64,000 nucleotides of DNA from an uncultured Albidovulum sp. (GTDB taxonomy: Bacteria > Pseudomonadota > Alphaproteobacteria > Rhodobacterales > Rhodobacteraceae). Below, in pieces: positions 1 through 7,559 of this stretch. Under the pieces are notes generated by a model, which was not told where the DNA came from, made no database searches, and saw only the letters and a list, made by a program, of their open reading frames with translations. The DNA lies in assembly GCA_913064775.1 (NCBI GenBank), contig CAJYAD010000002.1, positions 1-64,000 on the forward strand, written 5' to 3'. The position numbers and the translations under genes are program-made. The number at the start of each line of letters is the position of its first letter. Position 1 is the first letter of the stretch.

Positions 1-164
1 CCGCGCTTCTGGCGGGCAAGCTGGACGCGGCGGCACCGGGGCCGACGGCCACGATCCTGACCGGGCGCAACCTCGACATGGGGCTGTTCGCGCGGATCGT
101 GGCGGGGGCGGATGTGGATCTGGACGGTAAGACCGTGAAGGGGGCGTCATGGCGCATGAGGTAA
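1..164 (+). CDS. eutB: EutB-like hydroxyectoine utilization dehydratase, 3' end only
   Basis: Only the last 53 codons are present, read in frame from base 3 to the TAA at 162-164. The segment ILTGRNLDM followed by an aliphatic tail resembles the C-terminus of fold-type II PLP threonine/serine dehydratases, where a GRN(I/L)DM motif is common. The stop overlaps the start of the next gene by 16 bases, so the two are translationally linked. Because that next gene is an ornithine-cyclodeaminase-like EutC, I infer that this is EutB, which acts on hydroxyectoine-derived intermediates. A generic threonine dehydratase is the alternative; the PLP-lysine region lies outside the window. Confidence 0.7.
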   Translation, partial: ALLAGKLDAAAPGPTATILTGRNLDMGLFARIVAGADVDLDGKTVKGASWRMR

Positions 165-1135
165 GGATCGTGACCGAGGCAGAGCTGCGCCGCGCCCTGC
201 CGTTGGATCTGGCCGCCGTGGATGCGGTGGAAGGTGCCTTTGCCGCGCTGGCAAGGGGCGGCGTGGTGATGCCGCCGGTGCTGTCGATGGCGCTGGAGGC
301 CGTGCATGGCGAGGTCGACGTGAAGACCGCCTATATCCCCGGCTTCGATGGCTTCGCGATCAAGGTCAGCCCCGGCTTCTTCAACAACCCGAAGCTCGGC
401 CTGCCCAGCCTGAACGGGCTGATGGTGCTGTTTTCGGCCACGACCGGCCTTGTCCAGGCGCTGTTTCTGGATAACGGCTATCTGACCGACCTGCGCACCG
501 CCGCCGCTGGCGCCGTGGCCGCGCGGCATCTGGCGCCCGCGCAGGTGACGACGGCGGGGGTGATGGGCACCGGCGTTCAGGCGCGGCTGCAGATCCGTGC
601 GGCGCATCTGGTGCGGCCCTTCACCCGCGTCCTCGTCTGGGGCCGCGATGCCGCAAAGGCCAAAGCCTGCGCGGCCGACATCGCGCGGGAATTGGGCATT
701 GAGGCGCTGGTCGAAACCGATCCCGCGCGCCTCGTCCGTGACAGCCAGCTTGTGATCACCACCACCCCGGCGAAGGCGCCGATCCTGCGGGCCGAATGGC
801 TGCATCCGGGCCTGCACATCACCGCCATGGGCTCGGATCAGGCCGGCAAGAACGAAATCCACCCCAAGGCGCTGGCGGCCGCCGATCTTTACGTCTGCGA
901 CCGGGTCAGCCAATGCGAGGCGCTGGGCGAATTGCGCAGCGCCATCGCCTCGGGCGACTGGACCGGGGGCACGCCGCCGGAACTGGGAGCGGTGATCCTC
1001 GGTCAGGCGCCGGGGCGGGGCTCGGACGACCAGATCACCCTTGCCGATCTTACCGGCACCGGGGTGCAGGACACCGCCATCGCCTGCCACGCACTGCCCC
1101 GCCTGGGCGGCGCGGGCACCACGATCCTGGCCTGA
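149..1135 (+). CDS. eutC: Ornithine cyclodeaminase/mu-crystallin family protein, EutC
   Basis: 328 aa, the usual length for this family. Visible family features are the substrate-binding stretch FAIKVSPGF with its lysine (K72), the arginine of DLRTAAAGA (R115), the Rossmann glycine motif GVMGTGVQARLQ, and the late acidic motif LTGTGVQDTAIA. The fold binds NAD and acts on amino acids; in ectoine users EutC works with EutB on hydroxyectoine-derived intermediates. Its ATG lies inside the end of eutB, and the Lrp-type regulator starts three bases after its stop, which gives a tight operon. Taken alone the sequence could be any ornithine cyclodeaminase homologue; the EutC assignment comes from the neighbours. 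Confidence 0.8.
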   Translation: MAHEVRIVTEAELRRALPLDLAAVDAVEGAFAALARGGVVMPPVLSMALEAVHGEVDVKTAYIPGFDGFAIKVSPGFFNNPKLGLPSLNGLMVLFSATTGLVQALFLDNGYLTDLRTAAAGAVAARHLAPAQVTTAGVMGTGVQARLQIRAAHLVRPFTRVLVWGRDAAKAKACAADIARELGIEALVETDPARLVRDSQLVITTTPAKAPILRAEWLHPGLHITAMGSDQAGKNEIHPKALAAADLYVCDRVSQCEALGELRSAIASGDWTGGTPPELGAVILGQAPGRGSDDQITLADLTGTGVQDTAIACHALPRLGGAGTTILA

Positions 1136-1138
1136 GCC

Positions 1139-1639
1139 ATGCGGCTGGACCAGCGCGATATCGAGATCCTGGCCGTGCTGTCGCGCGAAGGTCGGATCAC
1201 CAAGACGGCGCTGGCCGAGAAGGTGGGCCTGTCGCCGACACCCTGCTGGGAACGGCTGAAAAAGCTGGAAAAAGCCGGCATCATCGAGGGCTATCACGCC
1301 AGCATCGCGCTGAAGAAGATCGGCCCCCATGTCACCGTCTTCATGGCCGCCGAACTGGCCGACCACACCGCCGCACGCTTTCGCATCTTCGAGGATGAGG
1401 TGCGCCAGCGCGACGAGATCACCGCTTGCTGGGCGCTGGGCGGCGGCTATGATTACCTGCTGCAGATCATCGCGCGCGACATCGACGCCTATCAACGGCT
1501 GGTCGACGATCTGCTCGACGCCCATATTGGCCTGGCGCGCTATTTCACCTATATCGTGACCAAGCCAGTGAAGGGCGCGGGCGTGCCGCCGCTGGCGCTG
1601 ATCGCGGGGCTGGCGGAGGCAGAGGATTCCTCTGCCTGA
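1139..1639 (+). CDS. doeX: Lrp/AsnC-family regulator of the ectoine operon
   Basis: 166 aa with an N-terminal winged helix-turn-helix (about residues 1-60, with LSPTPCWERLKKLEKAGII as recognition and wing region) and a C-terminal ligand-binding RAM domain (about 65-150, including TACWALGGGYDYLLQI). It begins three bases after eutC, so it is co-transcribed with the pathway. Marine ectoine degraders carry an AsnC-type gene exactly between the eut genes and the semialdehyde dehydrogenase/aminotransferase pair (asnC in Ruegeria pomeroyi, doeX in Halomonas). A role as a feed-forward regulator that senses a pathway intermediate is inferred from this position. Confidence 0.85.
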   Translation: MRLDQRDIEILAVLSREGRITKTALAEKVGLSPTPCWERLKKLEKAGIIEGYHASIALKKIGPHVTVFMAAELADHTAARFRIFEDEVRQRDEITACWALGGGYDYLLQIIARDIDAYQRLVDDLLDAHIGLARYFTYIVTKPVKGAGVPPLALIAGLAEAEDSSA

Positions 1640-1742
1640 CCCCGGGCAGGGGCGGTGAAATTGCCTGCCGACCCCCCGAAGTTTGGCCCGTTCGCCTGAT
1701 CCCTTCGGTGCAGTGTGGCGCCGAACGATCAGGAATCTCCCC

Positions 1743-3218
1743 ATGCTCGACACAGCTCTCTCGCTTCGCGGCGACATCACCGACAAGCGCCTCGTGCGCA
1801 ACTTTTCCTATATCGGCGGCAAATGGACGGCGGCCCTGGATGGCGCCACCTTCGCCGTGACCGACCCCGCGACCGGCGCCCAGGTGGGCGAGGTCGCCGC
1901 ACTTTCCGGCGCCGAGGCGCGCGGCGCGGTCGATGCCGCGCAGGCGGCCTTCGCAGCTTGGTCGGCACGCCTGCCGCAAGAGCGCTCGGCCCTTCTGCGC
2001 CGCTGGTTTGAGCTGATGGGCGAACACCGCGAGGATCTGGCCCGCATCATGGTGCTGGAGCAGGGCAAGCCGCTGTCCGAGGCGCGGGGCGAGATCGACT
2101 ATGCCGCCTCTTTCGTCGAATTCTACGCCGAAGAAGCGAAACGCCCGAATATCGAGGGCGTCACCAGCCACCTGCACGACGCCGAGGTCGAGGTCTGGCG
2201 CGAGCCGGTGGGCGTGGCCGCGCTGATCACGCCGTGGAACTTCCCCGCCGCCATGCTGACGCGCAAGGCCGCAGCCGCCCTGGCCGCCGGCTGCACCGTG
2301 GTCGCGCATCCCTCCGCCGAGACCCCGTTTTCGGCGCTGGCGCTGGCGGAACTGGCCGAGCGCGCGGGCTTTCCCCCGGGGGTCTTCAACGTGATCACCG
2401 GCGACGCGCCGACGATTGTCGAGCCCTGGACTGAAGACACCCGCGTGCGGGCGCTGTCGTTCACCGGCTCGACCCGGGTGGGGCAGCTGCTCTACCGCCA
2501 GAGCGCCGCGACGGTGAAGCGGCTGGTGCTGGAACTGGGCGGCCATGCGCCGGTGATCGTCTTCGCAGATGCCGATCTTGACCACGCCGTCGCCGAGACG
2601 ATGAAGGCCAAATTCGCCACCTCGGGCCAGGATTGCCTGGGCGCCAACCGCATCTTCGTCGAGCGCCGCATCTATGATGCCTTCTGCACCCGTTTCGCGG
2701 CGGCGACGCAGGCGCTCACCATCGGTCAGGGCATGGACGACCCCGACATCGGCCCGCTGATGAACGAGGCCGCCGTCGTCAAGCAGGAAGAGCACGTCGC
2801 CGACGCGCTGGCCCGCGGCGCGCGGCTGGTCTGCGGCGGCGCGCGGCATGCGCTGGGGCCGCTGTTCTATCAGCCCACGGTGCTGGCCGACGTGCCCGAC
2901 GAGGCGCTGATCCTGCATGAGGAAACCTTTGGCCCGGTGGCCGCGATCCTGCCGTTCGATACCGAGGACGAGGTCGTCGCCCGCGCCAATGCCACCGAAT
3001 ACGGGCTGGTCGCCTATCTTCACAGCCTCGATCCGCGCCGGATCTACCGGGTCAGCCGGGCGCTGCAATTCGGCATGGTGGCGGTCAACCGCACCAAGGT
3101 GACCGGCGCGCCGATCCCCTTCGGCGGCATGAAACAATCGGGCATCGGGCGCGAAGGCGCCCGGCTGGGAATGGAGGCCTTCACAGAGGTCAAATATGTC
3201 TGCCGCAACTGGGCCTGA
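1743..3218 (+). CDS. doeC: NAD(P)-dependent aldehyde dehydrogenase of ectoine catabolism (ssd/doeC)
   Basis: 491 aa counted from the ATG at 1743, which follows an AGGAA ribosome site; an upstream in-frame TTG at 1683 has none. Aldehyde dehydrogenase hallmarks are present: PWNFPAAMLTRKAAAALAAG (cofactor and substrate region), LELGGHAPVIVF with the general-base Glu, SGQDCLGANRIFVE with the catalytic Cys, and the C-terminal PFGGMKQSGIGREG. Sequence type is that of succinate-semialdehyde dehydrogenases. In ectoine catabolism this enzyme is assigned to oxidise aspartate semialdehyde to aspartate after the transaminase encoded next door. A 103-base gap separates it from the regulator, so it may have its own promoter. 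Confidence 0.85.
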   Translation: MLDTALSLRGDITDKRLVRNFSYIGGKWTAALDGATFAVTDPATGAQVGEVAALSGAEARGAVDAAQAAFAAWSARLPQERSALLRRWFELMGEHREDLARIMVLEQGKPLSEARGEIDYAASFVEFYAEEAKRPNIEGVTSHLHDAEVEVWREPVGVAALITPWNFPAAMLTRKAAAALAAGCTVVAHPSAETPFSALALAELAERAGFPPGVFNVITGDAPTIVEPWTEDTRVRALSFTGSTRVGQLLYRQSAATVKRLVLELGGHAPVIVFADADLDHAVAETMKAKFATSGQDCLGANRIFVERRIYDAFCTRFAAATQALTIGQGMDDPDIGPLMNEAAVVKQEEHVADALARGARLVCGGARHALGPLFYQPTVLADVPDEALILHEETFGPVAAILPFDTEDEVVARANATEYGLVAYLHSLDPRRIYRVSRALQFGMVAVNRTKVTGAPIPFGGMKQSGIGREGARLGMEAFTEVKYVCRNWA

Positions 3219-3245
3219 CATCGAAATTCAACGAAAGGACGCAAG

Positions 3246-4616
3246 ATGCTGAGAAATGATCAACTGGAAGAGTGGGATCGCGAGAACTTCTTCCACCCCT
3301 CGACCCATCTGGCCCAATTCGCGCGCGGCGAGATCCCGCAGCGCATCATCACCGGCGGCTCGGGCGTGTTCATCGAGGACCGTGACGGCAACAAGCTGAT
3401 GGATGCCTTCGCGGGCCTCTATTGCGTCAACGTGGGCTACGGCCGCACCGAAATCGCCGAGGCGATCGCCGCGCAGGCGAAGGAGCTGGCCTATTACCAT
3501 TCCTATGTCGGCCACGGCACCGAGGCCTCGATCACGCTGGCCAAGATGATCCTCGACCGCGCGCCCGCGAATATGTCGAAGGTCTATTTCGGCCTTGGCG
3601 GGTCGGACGCGAACGAGACCAACATCAAGCTGGTCTGGTATTACAACAACATCCTTGGCCGCCCTGAGAAGAAGAAGATCATCTCGCGCTGGCGCGGCTA
3701 TCACGGCTCGGGGCTGATGACCGGCTCGCTGACCGGGCTGGAGCTGTTCCACAAGAAGTTCGACCTGCCGCTGAGCCAGGTGATCCACACCGAAGCGCCC
3801 TATTACTTCCGCCGCCCCGAGGCCGCGATGACCGAGGCCGACTTCACCGCGCATTGCGTGGCGGAGCTGGAGAAACTGATCGAGGCCGAGGGCGCCGACA
3901 CCATCGCCGCCTTCATCGGCGAGCCGGTGCTGGGCACCGGGGGCATCGTGCCGCCGCCGGCGGGTTATTGGGAAGCGATCCAGAAGGTGCTGAAAAAGCA
4001 CGACATCCTGCTGATCGCGGATGAGGTCGTCACCGGCTTTGGCCGGCTCGGCACGATGTTCGGCTCGGACCATTACGGGATCGAGGCCGACATCATCACC
4101 ATCGCCAAGGGTCTGACGTCGGCCTATGCGCCGCTGTCGGGTTCGATCGTGTCGGACAAGGTCTGGAAGGTGCTGGAAGCGGGCACCGACGAATTCGGCG
4201 CCATCGGCCATGGCTGGACCTATTCGGCCCATCCGATCGGCGCGGCGGCCGGCGTCGCGAACCTGCGGCTGATCGACAGCCTCGGGCTGGTCGAGAACGC
4301 GGGCACCGTGGGCGCCTACCTCAACCGCGCGATGACCGATGCGCTGGGCGATCACGCCAATGTCGGCGACATCCGGGGCGAGGGCATGCTGTGTGCGGTG
4401 GAATTCGTCGAGGACCGCGACGCGCGGCGCTTCTTCGGGGCCGAGCGCAAGGTGGGTCCGTCGGTTGCTGCGGCGCTGCTGAAGCGCGGGATCATCGGCC
4501 GGGCGATGCCGCAGGGCGACATCCTGGGCTTTGCGCCGCCGCTGTGCCTGACCGAGGACGAGGCCGACCGCATCGTCGCGGCCACGCATGAGGCCGTGAC
4601 CGAAGTTCTGGGCTAA
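3246..4616 (+). CDS. doeD: Class III PLP aminotransferase, diaminobutyrate-type (atf/doeD)
   Basis: 456 aa, typical for class III aminotransferases. LLIADEVVTGFGRLG carries the PLP-ring Asp, and ITIAKGLTSAY carries the Schiff-base lysine. The ribosome site AAAGGA precedes the ATG, and only 27 bases separate it from the aldehyde dehydrogenase. In ectoine degradation the matching enzyme converts 2,4-diaminobutyrate to aspartate semialdehyde, the substrate of the preceding gene. Other omega-amino acid:pyruvate transaminases look alike, so the substrate is inferred from context. A GC-rich hairpin follows the stop. Confidence 0.85.
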   Translation: MLRNDQLEEWDRENFFHPSTHLAQFARGEIPQRIITGGSGVFIEDRDGNKLMDAFAGLYCVNVGYGRTEIAEAIAAQAKELAYYHSYVGHGTEASITLAKMILDRAPANMSKVYFGLGGSDANETNIKLVWYYNNILGRPEKKKIISRWRGYHGSGLMTGSLTGLELFHKKFDLPLSQVIHTEAPYYFRRPEAAMTEADFTAHCVAELEKLIEAEGADTIAAFIGEPVLGTGGIVPPPAGYWEAIQKVLKKHDILLIADEVVTGFGRLGTMFGSDHYGIEADIITIAKGLTSAYAPLSGSIVSDKVWKVLEAGTDEFGAIGHGWTYSAHPIGAAAGVANLRLIDSLGLVENAGTVGAYLNRAMTDALGDHANVGDIRGEGMLCAVEFVEDRDARRFFGAERKVGPSVAAALLKRGIIGRAMPQGDILGFAPPLCLTEDEADRIVAATHEAVTEVLG

Positions 4617-4632
4617 GGTTGAAGACGACTTG

Positions 4633-4658
4633 GGCGCGCGTCCGGAAGGGCGCGCGCC
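4633..4658. terminator. Convergent hairpin between the ectoine operon and the receiver gene
   Basis: Arms GGCGCGCG and CGCGCGCC pair perfectly over 8 bp around a 10-base loop, directly after the doeD stop and before the 3' end of the minus-strand receiver gene. No T-run follows on either strand, so intrinsic termination is only likely, not shown. Confidence 0.5.
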
Positions 4659-4668
4659 TGAAACGGCG

Positions 4669-5067
4669 TCAGAGAATCACCGACTGCACGACGCGCTCTA
4701 TATCCTGGGCCGAGGACGGTTTGGGGCAGATCCGCGCGCCCGGATAGCGGTTCGCCAGTGCGCGCGAATTCGCGTGGCCAGAATGAAAGATCATCGGCAC
4801 GTTCGCCTGGAACAGCACATCGGCCAGGGCATAGACCTCGCCATCGGTCAGATGCACGTCGAGGATCGCGATATCGGGCCTGCGCCCGGCCACCGCCGAA
4901 AACCCCGAAGCCAGCGAAGGGCAGGGGCCGATCACCACCAGCCCCATGTCTTCCAGAATGAATTGCAAATCGAGGGCTACTATTGCCTCGTCCTCGACGA
5001 CAAGAACGCCGGGGGGGATTCCCCCGACCGTCTTATCCCTGCTCAGAACCGCGCTCATCTGTGTCAT
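4669..5067 (-). CDS. Single-domain response regulator
   Basis: 132 aa, a receiver domain with no output. The acidic pair is E25-D26 (VVEDEA), the phospho-acceptor is D70 (AILDVHL), the switch residue lies in MIFHSGHA, and the conserved lysine is K116 (CPKPSS). The start overlaps the last 35 bases of the upstream kinase gene, so translation is coupled; a second in-frame ATG at 5058 is possible. Receiver-only proteins beside HWE kinases usually take phosphate from that kinase and pass it on or bind a partner. The partner cannot be named from sequence. Confidence 0.88.
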   Translation of the reverse strand: MTQMSAVLSRDKTVGGIPPGVLVVEDEAIVALDLQFILEDMGLVVIGPCPSLASGFSAVAGRRPDIAILDVHLTDGEVYALADVLFQANVPMIFHSGHANSRALANRYPGARICPKPSSAQDIERVVQSVIL

Positions 5068-6925
5068 AGCTCAACCTGTTCGTGCGCCGTGTCTCCGACG
5101 CCTCGACCTCTACTCGACCTCTGAGCTGGGCGGCCGACAAATTCACCAACGTAGTGCCGAACCCTTCGGACGCTGCCTTGCTCGACTTAGACAACGCGCG
5201 ATCGAAGAATTCGTTCCATTCCAGAACCACCTGGGCTGGATTTTCGCCCCCTTCGCGCCTGTCAATTCGCCAGGACACCTGCAACTTTCCCGGCGACGGA
5301 CCCAATACCCCGTACTTGGCCGAGTTTGTTGCCCATTCATGCAAGATCAGCGCAAGCGATGTCAGCTGCGCGGCCGAGACCAGGACCGGCGGGCCCGAGA
5401 TTGCGACAAGTTGGCCCTCTACATGGGGGGCGATGGTGGCCTGGACGACCTCTTCAAGGGGGGTGCCGTCATGGCCGCCCAGGGTCAGATCGTGCGAGCG
5501 CGCCAGTGCCGAGATCCGGCGCCCGACGTCATCGACCAGCGCCTTGGGGGTTTCGGCATTGCGCGCCGCCAGTCGCAGCATCCCCGAGATGATCGAAAAC
5601 AGGTTCTTCACCCGGTGGTTCATCTCGCGCAGCATCAACTCGCGCATCTGCGCGGCCTCGACCTCGGCGGTGACGTCCAGATTGACCCCGATCAGCCGCT
5701 GTTGGCCGCCGGCCGTGGGGCTGGGCCGCACCTGGCCCATGCCGCGCAGGTAGCGGCGAGAGCCGTCGGGCGCGGTGATCTTGAACATCGCGTCGAAGCA
5801 CTCTCCCCGGGTCAGGGCCCGGTCGATCGCGGCGGCGACGCGGCGGCGGTCGGCCGTTTCCATGCTGTCGTAGAACAGCGCGGTGGGCTGCCAGCCGCTA
5901 CGGTCGAGGCCGTAGAATTCCGCGATGCGGGTGTCGATCTCTAGCATCTGGCGGTCGGGAGCCATTTCCCACATGCCGATCTGCGCGATTTCCAGCGCCA
6001 GACGCAGGCGTTCGCCCTCGACCGCCAGATCGTCCTGCAGGCGCACGGCCTCGGTGATTTCGGAAAACACCAGCGAGGCCCCGCTGATCGCGCCGGACGG
6101 CAGCCGGTAGGGGCTGATCGTCAGCAGCCAGACCGGCGTGCCGCCGCGGGCCAAGACCTGCAACTCGGTCGGCTCGCCGCTGTCGATCACGGCGCGGGTG
6201 GTGGCCTGGATCTCGGCGAAATCCTCCAGCGTGCCGGGTAATTCCCCGAGCGGTCGGCCCCGGTCCAGCTCATGTATCGCAAAGACCTGCCGCGCGGCGG
6301 GGGTAAAGCTGCGGATCTTCATGTCGGATTCGACCGTGACCACCGCCAGTGCGGTCGACTCGAAGAAATTGTGCAGATCGCTGTTGGCGCCGGACAGATC
6401 GTTGAGCTTGGATTTCAGATCGGCATTGACGGCGGCCAATTTGGCGTTCGTCGACTGAAGCTCCTCATTCAGCGATGTCAGCTTCTGGTTCGCGGTTTCC
6501 AGGTCCTTGATCGTGGCGCGTAGCTGCGGCACTTGCAACTGGGCTTGGGATTCAGAGGGCACCGGGGGCGCGAAATCCTCGCCCGCTATCGGCGCAGATG
6601 GGGCGCGGTCGCGACTGACCGGAGGGGCGGGCGTGACCTCGCGGATCAGTGCAAAGACGGCCTCACGCAGGTCGTCGGGCACCTCCGGCAGGGTCGCCCC
6701 ATCTTCGCCGTCGCGCGCCTGGATGACGGTCAGGTCGGGCGCACGGTACAGCAGGTCGGCCGCAAGGGATTCGTGGTTCGGATCCACATGCTGCACCATG
6801 ACATAGGCCACCGGCGCGTCGGAACGGGCCGGGGCTAAAAGATCGCGAATCGCCTCCAGATCGCTGGTCGAGGCGCCAATTCCCACGACGTAGAGCGGGC
6901 CTGCCGCTTCGTGGTCATTCCACAT
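5033..6925 (-). CDS. PAS-PAS-HWE sensor histidine kinase with a CheB-like N-terminal remnant
   Basis: 630 aa from the ATG at 6925; longer readings up to 7066 have no family match at their N-terminus. Order: a partial CheB methylesterase-like segment (about 10-75, with VVGIGAST and VQHVDPNHE), a proline-rich linker, a coiled coil of the kind found after CheR in CheB-CheR-PAS proteins (LNEELQSTNAKLAAVNADL), two PAS domains (about 178-290 and 300-410), and a kinase core with REMNHRVKN as H-box, HEWATNSAKYG as N-box and LEWNE, the WxE of the HWE family. The protein is soluble by sequence. CheR is absent and the CheB catalytic Asp region is missing, so the N-terminus is probably a sensory or docking relic. 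The paired receiver gene overlaps its 3' end. Confidence 0.85.
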   Translation of the reverse strand: MWNDHEAAGPLYVVGIGASTSDLEAIRDLLAPARSDAPVAYVMVQHVDPNHESLAADLLYRAPDLTVIQARDGEDGATLPEVPDDLREAVFALIREVTPAPPVSRDRAPSAPIAGEDFAPPVPSESQAQLQVPQLRATIKDLETANQKLTSLNEELQSTNAKLAAVNADLKSKLNDLSGANSDLHNFFESTALAVVTVESDMKIRSFTPAARQVFAIHELDRGRPLGELPGTLEDFAEIQATTRAVIDSGEPTELQVLARGGTPVWLLTISPYRLPSGAISGASLVFSEITEAVRLQDDLAVEGERLRLALEIAQIGMWEMAPDRQMLEIDTRIAEFYGLDRSGWQPTALFYDSMETADRRRVAAAIDRALTRGECFDAMFKITAPDGSRRYLRGMGQVRPSPTAGGQQRLIGVNLDVTAEVEAAQMRELMLREMNHRVKNLFSIISGMLRLAARNAETPKALVDDVGRRISALARSHDLTLGGHDGTPLEEVVQATIAPHVEGQLVAISGPPVLVSAAQLTSLALILHEWATNSAKYGVLGPSPGKLQVSWRIDRREGGENPAQVVLEWNEFFDRALSKSSKAASEGFGTTLVNLSAAQLRGRVEVEASETRRTNRLSYDTDERGSEQG

Positions 6926-7559
6926 GTTCTGTCCCGATTGCGCGCCTCCAGACGCGGTTGCTGGCAGAGCCTGCCGCAACACGGACGCAGCCGTGGCGAA
7001 GGTTCTGCGCGCCCGTAGGTCGCCGCAATATATTGTGGCATAGGGCGCACATTTTCTATTTGCCAACGCGGAAAACCGCGCAGACCAAAGTTGAAACGCT
7101 GTGTGAATTCAATTTTGCGATGATCATCAAACTTTATCCACAATAACTGCATATATATTCTTGATATAAAATATGTATCTCAAATACATATTATAGGCGT
7201 CAAACTCATGATGGGGTCGCGGATCGGTTGAGATTGCAATGCGATCCCGGAAGCTGGCGCAAATTACCAAGTTAACGCAATTCCCTGGCGATGTCGTGAA
7301 ATAAATGGAAAATTGCGCAAGCGCGGCGCCGCCTCTGCGGTGATTGCAGCAACATAGGCAGCCGACCTCGACGGCACAGTCGCGGGACGTTCTCAATACC
7401 GCGCCGGGGCGGCGGGTTGGGGGATCGCAGGTCAGAATGGGCATCTTGGGGTGCTGAACGCGGCAAGGGCGCTTTCGGATCCCGCTTTGCGCGGATTGCG
7501 GTCAGCCAGCCATGGGCCACAGGGCAAAGGCGGGGCAAAAGGCGGGGTAAAGGGGCGGG
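6926..7559. other. Intergenic region, AT-rich in its first half
   Basis: No convincing gene. Bases 7080-7280 are strikingly AT-rich for this genome and probably hold the kinase promoter (minus strand). They contain a perfect DnaA-box-like nonamer at 7134-7142 and the dyad annotated separately. Bases 7525-7559 hold three degenerate 11-12 base units of the form (C/T)AAAGGCGGGG, ending at the stop of the efflux outer-membrane gene. Confidence 0.5.
7170..7192. promoter_or_regulatory. Perfect 9-bp dyad in the AT-rich kinase upstream region
   Basis: AATATGTAT and ATACATATT flank the 5-base centre CTCAA. The arms are perfect, rich in A/T, and lie about 245 bases upstream of the kinase start. Such a dyad could be an operator for a dimeric repressor or a cruciform or hairpin; the sequence does not say which. 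Confidence 0.35.

Noticed and set aside
7134-7142. Replication origin based on a DnaA box
   Set aside because: A single perfect box here and near-matches at 36066 are too few; no box cluster or origin-type neighbours are present.
7127-7538. Small minus-strand frames in the 7.1-7.5 kb gap
   Set aside because: They cross the AT-rich promoter island, have no ribosome site and translate to Arg/Pro/Cys-rich strings without recognisable features.
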